Origin: Streptomyces sp. KL109B
Lineage (GTDB): Bacteria > Actinomycetota > Actinomycetes > Streptomycetales > Streptomycetaceae
Assembly (NCBI RefSeq): GCF_030766935.1
Contig: NZ_JASERL010000002.1
Coordinates: 744,001-808,000 of the forward strand
DNA length: 64,000 nucleotides
Direction: 5' to 3'
Shown: piece after piece, positions 42,199 through 60,250 of the stretch
How positions within the stretch are numbered: position 1 is the stretch's first letter
Layout of the letters: every line of letters starts with the position of its first letter
Notes under the pieces: model-generated
The model's database searches: none
Seen by the model: the letters and a program-made list of their open reading frames with translations, nothing else
Told to the model about the DNA's origin: nothing
Position numbers and translations under genes: made by a program

Positions 42199-42777
42199 GT
42201 GGAACCACAGAACTCGCCCTACAGCCAGCAACAGTCGTACGGACAACAGCAGTCGTACGGACAGCAGCAGTCGTACGGACAGCAGCAGTCGTATGGGCAG
42301 CAGCACTCCTACGACCAGTCCTACGGCCCACCCGAACCCGGCTATGCCCCCGAGCCGCGGCCCCGCCTCGACGCCGGGAAGCTGTGGGCGGGCGGGCTGA
42401 TGACCGCCGTCATCGCCGCGCTCACGGCGGTGGTCGCCCTGCTCCTCGTACGGGGTGTGCTGGACGTTCCGGTGTTCGCACCGGAGGGCGACGGCCTGAT
42501 GGGCAACGCGACCACCGGGGCGCTCGCGGGCGGCGCGGCCGTCGCGGCGCTCGCCGCGACCGCACTCCTGAACCTGCTGATCGTGGCGACCCCGCGCCCC
42601 GAGCGCTTCTTCGCCTGGATCATCGGGCTCGCGACGGCGGTCATGGTGCTGCTGCCGTTCACGACCGATCTGACGTGGCAGGCGAAGCTGGGCACCGCGG
42701 GCGTGTATCTCGTCATCGGCATCGCGATCGGTTCGCTGCTGTCCTCGGTGGCCAGGGGCGCTGTGCGCCGCTACTGA
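42199..42777 (+). CDS. Gln/Tyr-repeat membrane protein (DUF6069-like)
   Basis: 192 aa from GTG 42199 with GGAGAG seven bases upstream. Residues 8-42 are four or five near-identical QQQSYG repeats encoded by a 15-bp DNA repeat (CAGTCGTACGGACAG). Four membrane helices follow (GLMTAVIAALTAVVALLLV, GALAGGAAVAALAATALLNLL, FAWIIGLATAVMVLLPF and GVYLVIGIAIGSLL). The C-terminal membrane part resembles the DUF6069 group of Streptomyces; the function is unknown. It lies 56 bp upstream of the alanine leader ORF but is probably a separate unit. Confidence 0.8.
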   Translation: MEPQNSPYSQQQSYGQQQSYGQQQSYGQQQSYGQQHSYDQSYGPPEPGYAPEPRPRLDAGKLWAGGLMTAVIAALTAVVALLLVRGVLDVPVFAPEGDGLMGNATTGALAGGAAVAALAATALLNLLIVATPRPERFFAWIIGLATAVMVLLPFTTDLTWQAKLGTAGVYLVIGIAIGSLLSSVARGAVRRY

Positions 42778-42821
42778 GCGCTCGCGGAAAATTTGCCTGG
42801 CCGCGGCCGTACGGGCCGCGT

Positions 42822-42827
42822 TATCGT
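42822..42827 (+). promoter_or_regulatory. Probable -10 element of a leaderless attenuator transcript
   Basis: TATCGT (TAnnnT) lies six bases before the ATG at 42834, so transcription would begin at or next to that A. There is no ribosome site before this ATG. TTGCCT at 42793-42798 is too far for a normal -35; no better one is seen. Confidence 0.5.
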
Positions 42828-42833
42828 CGACGT

Positions 42834-42905
42834 ATGAACGTCATGGGGCGCCATCTCACCACCGCAGCCGCGCGAGCGACCAGCTCGCCGGTTGCCGCCG
42901 CCTGA
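42834..42905 (+). CDS. Alanine-rich leader peptide of the AlaRS-paralogue attenuator
   Basis: 23 codons. Seven are alanine: residues 11-13 (GCA GCC GCG), 15 (GCG) and 21-23 (GCC GCC GCC), just before TGA. No Shine-Dalgarno sequence precedes the ATG, but a TAnnnT box six bases upstream would give a leaderless mRNA, as for known Streptomyces amino-acid leader peptides. A terminator with a six-T tail follows 17 bases after the stop, and an antiterminator pairing is available (42885-42892 with 42922-42929). The next gene is an alanyl-tRNA synthetase homologue. Together these make a ribosome-mediated alanine attenuator the best reading. Confidence 0.8.
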   Translation: MNVMGRHLTTAAARATSSPVAAA

Positions 42906-42922
42906 CGTCTCACCCCTTCCCA

Positions 42923-42952
42923 CCGGCGACCGGAAACGGCCGCCGGTTTTTT
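42923..42952 (+). terminator. Intrinsic attenuator terminator before the AlaRS paralogue
   Basis: CCGGCGACCG (42923-42932), loop GAAA, CGGCCGCCGG (42937-42946), then six T. One A/C mismatch interrupts the 10-bp stem. TCGCCGGT (42885-42892, inside the leader ORF) is exactly complementary to ACCGGCGA (42922-42929), so pairing there would break the terminator. It is the only GC stem with a T run that I found in this window. Confidence 0.85.
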
Positions 42953-43029
42953 GCTGTCCCGACACGCCCCGCCCGGCCGTTTTCGGTGCCTCCGCCCTTT
43001 CCACGCGTTCCACGCGAAGGAGTCACCCC

Positions 43030-44208
43030 ATGCGTACCGAGGACGTCGTCCGTACCTTCATCGAGTTCTACGAGGACCGCGAGCACCGCCGGATCACCGG
43101 TTCGACGCTGCTGCCGCCGCCCGGCGACCCGGTCCTGTTCACCACCTCCGGGATGCATCCGCTCATCCCGTACCTGGAGGGCCGCCCCCATCCGCTGGGC
43201 CGGCGGCTCGTCAACGTACAGCGGTGTCTGCGCACCACGGACCTCGAAGAGGTCGGCGATCCCACGCATCTGACGGTCTTCGAGATGCTCGGCTCGTGGT
43301 CGCTCGGCGACTACGAGGGGCCGCGGAGTTTGGAGTGGGGGTACGAGCTGCTCACCGAGGGGTTCGGGATCGATCCGCGGATGCTGTACGTGACCGTGTT
43401 CGGCGGCGACGAGCAGACCGGGCCCGATCTCCGCTCGCGGGAGGTGTGGGAGCGGCGCGGGGTGCCGGTCGAGGAGACCGTGGAGGACAACTGGTGGCCC
43501 AACAGGTCGTCGACCGGGCCGTGCGGACCCGACTCGGAGATCTTCCTGTGGACCGGGGGCGAGGACACCCCGCCGGAGTCCTCGCCGACGAAGGACGAGC
43601 GCTGGGTGGAGGTGTGGAATCACGTGACGATGCGTCACCGGCGCCTGGACGACGGCTCGTTGGAGCCGCTGCCGCAGCGCAACGTCGACACCGGGCTCGG
43701 CCTGGAACGCCTCTCCACGCTGCTGCGGGGCGGGACGTCGGTCTTCGAGTGCGACGTCTTCGATCCGTGGCGGCGGCTGCTGCCGGGGCTGTGGCCACTG
43801 GAGGAGTCGCCGTTCCGGGTGGTGAGCGACCACCTCCGCTCGTCCGTCGTGATCCTCGGCGACGGGGTGCGGCCGTCGAACACCGGTCAGGGGTACGTGC
43901 TGCGGCGCCTGCTGCGACGGGTGCTCACCGTGCTGCGCCGCGAGGACCCGCACCGCACGCTCGGCGATCTGCCGGACGAGCTGGTCCTGCACACCCTGGA
44001 CCACTTCCGGCAGGACTCCGTCGACCCGAGCGACGTACGCCGGATGCTGCTCGACGAGGAGGAGCGCTTCGACCGGCTCCTGGAGCGGGGCGGGAAGGTG
44101 CTGTCGCGGCCGCGGTTCCGGGGGCCGCTGACCGAGGACGACCTGCGCTATCTGCACGACACCCACGGGCTGCCGCGCGAGCTGGTGCTGAACCTGCGGG
44201 AGCAGTGA
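43030..44208 (+). CDS. Truncated alanyl-tRNA synthetase paralogue (catalytic and tRNA-recognition parts only)
   Basis: 392 aa from ATG 43030 with AAGGAGT eight bases upstream. The class II AlaRS core is present: FTTSGMHPLIPYLEG (N-terminal), motif 2 region RCLRTTDLEEVGDPTHLTVFEMLGSWSLGDY (positions 60-95), and motif 3 DTGLGLERLSTLL from residue 220. The AlaRS-type helical region follows (YVLRRLLRRVL; EEERFDRLLERGGKVL) and the protein stops at DTHGLPRELV, where full AlaRS (about 890 aa) continues into its editing and C-Ala domains. It therefore lacks the mischarging-hydrolysis (HxxxH) domain. It could be a resistant or stress AlaRS, or could aminoacylate another acceptor. Expression appears controlled by the alanine attenuator upstream. 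The ordinary alaS must lie elsewhere. Confidence 0.9.
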   Translation: MRTEDVVRTFIEFYEDREHRRITGSTLLPPPGDPVLFTTSGMHPLIPYLEGRPHPLGRRLVNVQRCLRTTDLEEVGDPTHLTVFEMLGSWSLGDYEGPRSLEWGYELLTEGFGIDPRMLYVTVFGGDEQTGPDLRSREVWERRGVPVEETVEDNWWPNRSSTGPCGPDSEIFLWTGGEDTPPESSPTKDERWVEVWNHVTMRHRRLDDGSLEPLPQRNVDTGLGLERLSTLLRGGTSVFECDVFDPWRRLLPGLWPLEESPFRVVSDHLRSSVVILGDGVRPSNTGQGYVLRRLLRRVLTVLRREDPHRTLGDLPDELVLHTLDHFRQDSVDPSDVRRMLLDEEERFDRLLERGGKVLSRPRFRGPLTEDDLRYLHDTHGLPRELVLNLREQ

Positions 44209-44215
44209 CCGCGGA

Positions 44216-44247
44216 GGGGCTGCCCGGACCGCTACACCGGCAGCCCC
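44216..44247. terminator. Bidirectional hairpin between the AlaRS paralogue and the AsnC gene
   Basis: GGGGCTGCC (44216-44224) pairs with GGCAGCCCC (44239-44247) around a 14-base loop. The right arm lies inside the last codons of the convergent AsnC-family gene. Confidence 0.6.
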
Positions 44248-44681
44248 TTCGGCTCCTTCACCCGCTTCATGATGATCTGCGAGTTCACCTCGGTGACCCC
44301 GTCGAGCGCGGTCAGCTCCTCGATCCACAGCCGCTCGTACGCGGCGAGGTCGGCGACCGCGATCCGCAGCAGGCAGCCGGGGCTGCCGAACAGGCGGTAG
44401 GCCTCGATGACGTCGGGGATGTCCTGGAGGGCGTGCTCGAAGGCCTCGACGGAGGCGCGGTCGCGGCGCACCTCGATGGAGACGAGGACCTCGAAGCCGC
44501 GGCCGACGGCGTCCGGGTCGACGATCGCGCGGTACCCCTGGATGACGCCGTCCTTCTCCAGCTGCCGCACCCGGCGCATGCACGGGGACGGGCTCAGGCC
44601 CACCCGCGCGGCCAGGTCCTGATTGCTCAGTCGCCCGTCCCGCTGGAGCTCACGCAAGATATGCAGATCGATCCGGTCCAT
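44232..44681 (-). CDS. Lrp/AsnC family transcriptional regulator
   Basis: 149 aa from ATG 44681 (no strong ribosome site; an ATG at 44714 is in frame). The N-terminal HTH (LRELQRDGRLSNQDLAARVGLSPSPCMRRVRQLEKDGVI, positions about 8-46) and the RAM ligand-binding domain (VEAYRLFGSPGCLLRIAVAD-like strands) are typical. Lrp-type proteins sense amino acids. It diverges from the L-asparaginase gene, with a CGCAA-TCCAA-TTGCG inverted repeat between them, so control of asparagine breakdown and of itself is likely. Asparagine or aspartate as ligand is inferred. Confidence 0.92.
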   Translation of the reverse strand: MDRIDLHILRELQRDGRLSNQDLAARVGLSPSPCMRRVRQLEKDGVIQGYRAIVDPDAVGRGFEVLVSIEVRRDRASVEAFEHALQDIPDVIEAYRLFGSPGCLLRIAVADLAAYERLWIEELTALDGVTEVNSQIIMKRVKEPKGLPV

Positions 44682-44725
44682 GACGCAATCATGCACCACG
44701 CCGACCGCGATCATCGGCGATGATT

Positions 44726-44740
44726 CGCAATCCAATTGCG
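44726..44740. promoter_or_regulatory. AsnC-type operator candidate
   Basis: CGCAATCCAATTGCG is an inverted repeat (CGCAA/TTGCG, 5-base AT-rich spacer) in an AT-rich gap between divergent regulator and target. Its size and spacing fit Lrp/AsnC sites. It lies 45 bp before the regulator ATG and 62 bp before the asparaginase start. Confidence 0.6.
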
Positions 44741-44802
44741 TAGATCACGATTTATCCTTGCTGGAGATCGAACAAACACTCCCACAAGGCAGGCAGGTCA
44801 CC

Positions 44803-45852
44803 TTGGCACGCATCACCCTCATCAGCACCGGAGGCACCATCGCCAGCCGCTGGCAGGGCAGCGGTTACGCCGCCGACGCCGGCGGCGACACGGTGCTGGC
44901 CACGGCCGCACTGCCGGAGGGTGTCGAGGTGAGCGTCGTCGACCTGTTCAACGTGAACAGCTCGCGGATGACGACCGAGCTGCAGCTGACCCTGCTGCGC
45001 GCCGTGCGCGAGGTGCTCGCCGACCCGGAGGTCGACGGCATCGTGGTCACGCACGGCACGGACACCCTGGAGGAGTCCGCGTTCCTGCTCGACCTGTACC
45101 ACGACGACCCGCGCCCGGTCGTCCTCACCGGCGCCCAGAAGCCGCTCGGCGACGCCGAGGGCGACGGCCCGGGGAACATGTACGACGCGCTCCAAGTCGC
45201 CGCGAACGTACGGGACTTGGGCGTGCTCGTCGCCTTCGACGGGAAGGTGCACGCAGCGCGCGGCACCGTGAAGACGCAGACCCTCGCCGCGGACGCCTTC
45301 GCCGACCCGTCGGCCCGGCCGCTCGGCCGCCTCGGCTTCGGCCGCGTCGACCTGCGCCACAAGCCGAGCCGCCCGACGCCGCTGCCGCGACCGGAGGCGG
45401 AGGCGGGCGCGGCGATACCCCGCGTCGACATCGTGATGCACCACTCCGACGCCGACGCCACGCTCTTCAATGCCGCCGTCGAGGCGGGCGCGCGCGGCAT
45501 TGTGCTCGTCGCCACCGGCGCCGGGAACGCCACGCCCGAGCTGGTCGACGCGGTCGACGCCGCCGTACGCCGCGGGATCCTGGTCGCCGTCTCCACCCGC
45601 GTGCCCGCCGGGCCGCTCGCCGAGATCTACACGGGCGGCGGCGCCGTGGACCTGGTCGCCGCGGGCGCCGTGCTCAGCGGCACACTGCGCGCGGGCCAGA
45701 CCCGGATCGCCGTCCTGGCCGCCCTCCTCGCGGACGTCTCCCCCGCCGCCCGCCCCGACCTGCTGCGCCGCCTCATCGACGCGCCGGACCCGCACACCCC
45801 GGACGCCGGTTCCGGAGCCGGGGCGCTCGGCGACGAACAGGCCGCCGCTTAA
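44803..45852 (+). CDS. L-asparaginase (type II-like)
   Basis: 349 aa from TTG 44803, with GCAGGT upstream; no ATG or GTG suits the N-terminal strand. It hydrolyses asparagine to aspartate and ammonia. The nucleophile Thr is in ISTGGTIASRW, and the second catalytic block is VVTHGTDTLEESA (Thr-Asp). LTGAQKPLGDAEGDGPGN and the C-terminal ATGAGNATPELV domain complete the family pattern. No signal peptide is seen, so it should be cytoplasmic despite the type II-like motifs. It diverges from an AsnC-family regulator. Confidence 0.92.
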   Translation: MARITLISTGGTIASRWQGSGYAADAGGDTVLATAALPEGVEVSVVDLFNVNSSRMTTELQLTLLRAVREVLADPEVDGIVVTHGTDTLEESAFLLDLYHDDPRPVVLTGAQKPLGDAEGDGPGNMYDALQVAANVRDLGVLVAFDGKVHAARGTVKTQTLAADAFADPSARPLGRLGFGRVDLRHKPSRPTPLPRPEAEAGAAIPRVDIVMHHSDADATLFNAAVEAGARGIVLVATGAGNATPELVDAVDAAVRRGILVAVSTRVPAGPLAEIYTGGGAVDLVAAGAVLSGTLRAGQTRIAVLAALLADVSPAARPDLLRRLIDAPDPHTPDAGSGAGALGDEQAAA

Positions 45853-45941
45853 GCGTTTTCTCCCCGCCCTGATCTCCAACTGCCCTTCTCCTGTTAACTT
45901 TTGAGGAGGACAACGGCGACGGTGGCCAAGGGGGCGGTCCG

Positions 45942-47162
45942 GTGCAGCGGGGTTCGGCGTGCCTGGTGTTCGATGTCGAGCTGCCGCCCGGGGAGCCGCG
46001 CGACTGGAGTCCGGGGCCGTTGCCCGCCGTGCTCGCCGACGCGGCGGCCGACCGGGACTGGCGCCTGACCTACTTCGAACCACGCGTCGGCGCCTCCCTG
46101 TTCGGCACCGATGAGCGGCCCGCGCGCTGGCACCTGCGCCGCCCGCCGACGGGCCCCGACCCGGAGATCGCCGCCCTTGAGCTGCTCCGCGTGCCGGAGG
46201 CGGCGGGCCTCGGCTCCGACCGGCACGGGCTCGCCGTCCTCCACGTACGCCTGGCCACCGACCCACTCGCCGAGCTGACCGCACTGGCCGACCTGGAGCG
46301 CCAACGCACCCGGTTCCAGGGCCTGTTGCCCGACGGCGTACGGATCGAAGAGGACGCCTCGCGCGCCTGGACGGTGGCGCACGCCACCTTCGCCGAGGGG
46401 GAACCGCCGCAGGTGATGCCCGACTCGTACGCGGAGTGGCGCGGCCGGGACCAGTGGCTGTGGCTGCTCGCCTCGAAGACCCCGCTCGACCGGTTCGCGC
46501 CGGACCCCGAGGACACGGAGCTGTTCGCGGGGCGGGTGCGGTTCTCGGCCGACTGGCAGGCGCTGGTGCTGCGCGACGGCGCCGCGTTCGTCGGCACGAG
46601 CCCCGACCCGGGCGGCGACGACACCTTCCACGCCACCGCCGCCCACCACGTCCACACCCTCTACCTGGACGTCTTCCTGCTGGCCCGGCTGCAGTTCCTC
46701 GGCGCCAACGCGCTGGCGAACGAGCTGTCCGAGGTGCGCGCCCGCGAGTCGGACGCGGCCCGGCTGATGCGACTGGAGAAGCGCCTCGTCGAGCTGCGCC
46801 ACGCCCTGTGGTCCACGCACATCACCTCGCACGACAAGTCCAATGAACTCCTGGAGCGGTTCCAGCGGCAGCGCCGCCTCGACCAGTTGCTCTCCCACAC
46901 CGGCTCGGGGCTCGCCGACACGGCCCGCTTCGTGGAGGCGGGCCGCTCCCGCCGCACCTCGCTCGCGCTCAGCCTGCTGTCGGCGGTGGGGCTCCCCTTC
47001 GGGATGGCGTACTCGGCGGCCGCCGTGTGGGGCAGCCCCGGCGGCTGGGCGCTGCTGGCCAGCACGGCGGCGGCGCTGGTGGTCACGGTGCTGCTGTTCG
47101 TGCTGCTGCCGCCGCTGCGCGGGCTGTTGTCGGACACGACCTGGCACGGGACGGGGGACTGA
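45942..47162 (+). CDS. CorA-like membrane protein, first gene of the four-gene vWA operon
   Basis: 406 aa from GTG 45942 with AAGGGGG about eight bases upstream. The N-terminal 230 residues form a soluble alpha/beta domain I do not recognise (FDVELPPGEPRDWSPG; WTVAHATFAEGEPPQVMP). Next come about 110 residues of long charged helices (LQFLGANALANELSEVRARE; LVELRHALWSTHITSHDK), then two C-terminal membrane helices (about 345-365 and 370-395). That order (soluble domain, long stalk helices, two terminal membrane helices) is the layout of CorA-type channels, although the CorA GMN motif is absent. It is separated from the next gene by five bases and is read as the membrane component of the module. 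Confidence 0.65.
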   Translation: MQRGSACLVFDVELPPGEPRDWSPGPLPAVLADAAADRDWRLTYFEPRVGASLFGTDERPARWHLRRPPTGPDPEIAALELLRVPEAAGLGSDRHGLAVLHVRLATDPLAELTALADLERQRTRFQGLLPDGVRIEEDASRAWTVAHATFAEGEPPQVMPDSYAEWRGRDQWLWLLASKTPLDRFAPDPEDTELFAGRVRFSADWQALVLRDGAAFVGTSPDPGGDDTFHATAAHHVHTLYLDVFLLARLQFLGANALANELSEVRARESDAARLMRLEKRLVELRHALWSTHITSHDKSNELLERFQRQRRLDQLLSHTGSGLADTARFVEAGRSRRTSLALSLLSAVGLPFGMAYSAAAVWGSPGGWALLASTAAALVVTVLLFVLLPPLRGLLSDTTWHGTGD

Positions 47163-47167
47163 TCGCC

Positions 47168-49090
47168 GTGGTGCTTGTCGCGCTCTACCGTTCGGGGCCG
47201 CTGCGGCAGCGGCTCGCCAAGGGCTACAGCGTGTACGTCCCCGATGCCGGGCCCGGCAGGGGCGCCGCCGAACTGGTCGCGGCGCTGTGCGCCAACCCGC
47301 CGCTGCTGCCCGGCGCCGCGCCGGGGGCGCAGGGGTGCGGGGTGCACGGGGATCCGCGGACGCCGGGCGCGCTGTGGGTGGACACGGGGCGGGTGTCACT
47401 GCACGATCCGGCGGCGCGCGCGTACGCGGCGGGCGCGCTCGCGGCGGCCGTCGCGCACGTCGCCGGGATCGTGCGGCAGCAGGGCGGAATGCTCATCCCG
47501 TCCGGCTGGCAGCATCACCCGGAGGCCGCCGCGGGGCTCTGCGCCGATCTGCACTCGGTGGAGGTGCTCGGCCCGGTGCAGCGGGAACTCACGGCCAACC
47601 TGGTGCGCGAGCACACGGCCGCCCTCGCGGCGCTGACGGGACGTCAACTGTACGGTCCCGCAGGGGTGTCGGCGGGTGGTTCGGCCCGGCTGTCGCGCCG
47701 CTTCGACCAGGTCGGCACCCGCTACCTGGACTCCTGCTCGCCGGAGCACCTGGAGCGGGTGCGGGTCCGGCTGCGCCAGGAGGAGCGGCTCAGCGGGCTC
47801 GATGCCATGGACGTCAACCCACTGGGCGAGAGCGGGGCGGGCGCGGCCGGCGATGTGACGGTGCGGCTGCTCGACGCGCAGGTCACCGTCGCGTCGGCGA
47901 TGGCCCACGCGCTGCTCGTGCAGGCGCTGTCGATGGCGGCGCGGGACATGGAGCGCACGGGGCGGCGGGCCCGCCTGATACCGCAGCAGGTGATCGAGCA
48001 GAACCGGTCGAGGGCCGTCGCCCACGGCCTCGCCGCCGAGTTCCGGGTCGACCAGGGGCCGCCGAAGAACAACAAACCGAGGAACGACAAACCAAGGAAC
48101 GACAAGCCGAGGAACGACAAGCCGGGGGACGAGAAGCCGGGGAACGACAAGCCGGGGAACGGCGACAAGAACGCGAAGGCGGGCCGGGGCGACGGCGGGC
48201 CGCCGGCCACCGTGCCCGCCGTCCGCGCCGCGCTCGGCATGCTGGAGGAACTGATGCCGTTCTTACGGCAGTTGGACGCCACCGCCGAGGAGTTGGGCCC
48301 GCTGCTCACCGGCCTCGAACTCGCCGACTCGACCGCCGCCGCGTCCGACTTCGTACGCAACGAGAACGACCTGCTGGCCCACTGGCAGGCCCACGACGCG
48401 ACGGCCCTCGCCCCCGAGCGCCTCACCCAGGGCCTCGGCATGCCCGACTGGCTGACCACGGACCACCTGGGCGCCGTCAACTCCGCACTGGCGCCAGGCA
48501 GTTCGTCGGCGGCGCGGCTGTGGCTGGCGGAGCGGCTGTCCGGGGAATCGTCCGCGGCGGCCTCCGCGACCTCGGCCCGATCCGACAAGCCGCGCCAAAA
48601 GGCGGCGCCGCAACGGGAGTTGACAGCCATCGACGCCGACGGGCTGCTCGCCCGGCTCGGCGAGCCCGATGTGCGCCCGCGCGAGGCCGTCGACGCACTG
48701 CGCGCCTACTGCCTCGGCGAGGGCGAGCTGGACCTGACCCGGCCGCTGCGCTCCCGCAGCCGTGAGGACGCCCGCGCGCTGCGCCGGCTGCTGCGGCCGC
48801 GTGCCGCGCAGCGGGTGCGGTGCGCGGCGCCCATCTTCTCCTGGGACGACGAGGCGGCGCCGCGCGCCGTACGGGGCGCGGGCGAACGCGGGGTGGCGCT
48901 CCTGGAGTGGGACGTCGCGGCGCAGGACGTGGCGCGGGTGCGGGCCGGGCTGCGCTCCGTGGGGCGGCCGCCGGGCGGCATCCGGCACGTGCTCCTGACC
49001 GACACGACGTACACGGCGGGCGAGGGCGAGCGGCGCGGCAAGGTCGAGGTGCTGCTCGTCGCCCCGCGCAAGGAGGCGAACGCCGGATGA
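47168..49090 (+). CDS. Unrecognised 640-aa protein with KPRND repeats (operon gene 2)
   Basis: Starts GTG 47168, five bases after the previous stop. The first 270 residues have a possible enzyme-like pattern: GVHGDPRTPGALWVDTG, QQGGMLIPSGWQHHPE, RYLDSCSPEHLERVRVRLRQ and DVTVRLLDAQVTVASAMAHA. The last piece faintly recalls the VEVRxxDxQ block of YbdK/GCS2 carboxylate-amine ligases; I treat this as weak. Residues about 303-333 are a low-complexity spacer of KPRND/KPGND units from a 15-bp DNA repeat. The C-terminal half is helical with an Arg-rich end. Its stop overlaps the next start (ATGA). No function can be named. Confidence 0.65.
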   Translation: MVLVALYRSGPLRQRLAKGYSVYVPDAGPGRGAAELVAALCANPPLLPGAAPGAQGCGVHGDPRTPGALWVDTGRVSLHDPAARAYAAGALAAAVAHVAGIVRQQGGMLIPSGWQHHPEAAAGLCADLHSVEVLGPVQRELTANLVREHTAALAALTGRQLYGPAGVSAGGSARLSRRFDQVGTRYLDSCSPEHLERVRVRLRQEERLSGLDAMDVNPLGESGAGAAGDVTVRLLDAQVTVASAMAHALLVQALSMAARDMERTGRRARLIPQQVIEQNRSRAVAHGLAAEFRVDQGPPKNNKPRNDKPRNDKPRNDKPGDEKPGNDKPGNGDKNAKAGRGDGGPPATVPAVRAALGMLEELMPFLRQLDATAEELGPLLTGLELADSTAAASDFVRNENDLLAHWQAHDATALAPERLTQGLGMPDWLTTDHLGAVNSALAPGSSSAARLWLAERLSGESSAAASATSARSDKPRQKAAPQRELTAIDADGLLARLGEPDVRPREAVDALRAYCLGEGELDLTRPLRSRSREDARALRRLLRPRAAQRVRCAAPIFSWDDEAAPRAVRGAGERGVALLEWDVAAQDVARVRAGLRSVGRPPGGIRHVLLTDTTYTAGEGERRGKVEVLLVAPRKEANAG

Positions 49091-50390
49091 CCGCGCCCAC
49101 AGCCGTATCCGCCCCCGTGCCGGTCACCCTCGACCTGCGCGGCTTCCGGCGGATCCCGCGCTCCACCGACGAGTGCGCCGCGCTGTGGCAGCGCATCGAG
49201 CCCGCCGTCCTGACGGTCGACCCTCGGGTCGGGCCGCGGGTCCTGTTCGACCTGGGCGAGGAGGGCGAGGTCGGGGTCTGGTTCCTGGACCCGGCGGCGG
49301 CGCCCCTGCCGCTCGCGCCCGCCACCCGCTTCGCGGTGCGCGGCGTGCTCGAACCGCCCGAGGTGCGGCACGCCTGCACGACCTGCCGGGCGGCGGGCAC
49401 CACCACGTACGCGCCCTATCGCTGCTCCGGATGCGACCAGGAACGGCGGCCGGGCCGGGTGTGCGAGGCCCACGCGCTGTTCATCGAGGGCGGCCTGCGC
49501 GCCTCCTGCGGGGCGCACGCGCCGCACTGCCGGTGCGGGACGCGGGCCGTGGCCTGGTGCGGCGGCACCCGCTGCCGCACCCGCAAGGCGTGGTGCGCGA
49601 CGCATCTGCGCCGCCACCCCGGCGATGCCACGGTGGTGTACTGCCACGACTGCTACGCCGACCGCTTCCCGGTGTGCGAGCGCGGGCAGTGCGAGGGCAC
49701 CGGGTACATCCGCTGCGAGCACCGCACCCTCGCGTCGATGAGCCCGTGCGGCCGGCAGATCTGCGCCGAGCACGCCCAGCGCTGGCAGGTCTACGGCCCG
49801 TACAGCCGCGGCCTCGCCCTCTGCTCGCGGCACCATCAACGCCTGCGCTCCACCTCGCCCGAGGGTCTGATCGACATCGTGCTCGCCGGGACCGTGGCCC
49901 GCGGCGGCGGCCATCGCGGCAGGTCGGCGAGTCGCCGAAGGGTGGAGCTGCCGCGCATCAGCATCGTCCGGCACATCCTGATCAACACCCGCCGCACCGT
50001 CCTCGACATGGAGTCCATCGACCGGCTCTTCACGGACCTCCAGCGCACCCTGCGCGCCCGCGCCGCCGACAAGAACGCGAAGGACGACACGGCCGCCGCC
50101 GCGGTCCGCCTCATCGACCGGCACGCCGCGTCGCGCCGCGAGGACATCGAGCGGTTCCGGGAGCAGCACGTCGAGGGGCGCGGCCACTTCGACCGCATGG
50201 TGCAGCAGCTGCGGCGCGGCGGTCAGCGGGAGCTCGCGGGCGCCGTGACCTTCTCGGACTACCGGCCGCGCAGCCGGATCCTGTTCGTACGCGTGCCGGG
50301 ACGGCTGCGGAGCGCCTTCCTCGGTCCCGGCGGGGCGACGGTGAAGGACCTGGAGCGACGCGTGGGTGTGGACATCAAATTGGAGCGCGG

Positions 50391-50394
<4 letters not shown>
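49087..50394 (+). CDS. Cys-rich zinc-binding protein with C-terminal KH domain (operon gene 3)
   Basis: 435 aa; the ATG overlaps the previous stop. Residues 90-260 contain more than twenty cysteines and many histidines in paired CxxC/CxxxxH blocks (HACTTCRAAG, YRCSGCDQE, HCRCGTRAVAWC, YCHDCYADRF), consistent with several zinc ribbons or treble clefs. A helical, charged middle follows. The last 39 residues form a KH-type RNA-binding unit: RILFVRVPGRLRSAFLGPGG, with the GxxG loop as GPGG, then ATVKDLERRVGVDIKLE. A zinc-plus-KH combination suggests RNA or ribosome contact; this is my inference and I know of no named family. The stop overlaps the start of the vWA gene (ATGA). Confidence 0.7.
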
Positions 50395-55956
<5,562 letters not shown>

Positions 55957-56023
55957 CGACACTTTTGAAAGCCCTTTCTCCAACCCCTTGTCGAAGTCCG
56001 CTGGCCGCTCCTAGCCTGACGGC

Positions 56024-60120
<4,097 letters not shown>

Positions 60121-60123
<3 letters not shown>

Positions 60124-60250
60124 GCCGTCGGCCAGGCAGGTGAGCCGTCGGCCAGGCGGGCGAGCCGCCTGTCACGCGGGCGAGCCGCCTGTCACGCGAG
60201 TGAGTCGCCTGTCACGCGGGTGAGCCGCCTGTCACGCAGGTGAGCTGTCG
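60121..60250. repeat. 20-bp tandem array spanning two convergent stop codons
   Basis: Units start at 60121, 60141, 60161, 60181, 60201, 60221 and 60241. The type is TGAGCCGCCTGTCACGCGGG with TGAG/CGAG starts. The first unit begins with the beta-galactosidase TGA, and the stop of the convergent HATPase gene (60232-60234) lies in the sixth. Confidence 0.92.
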
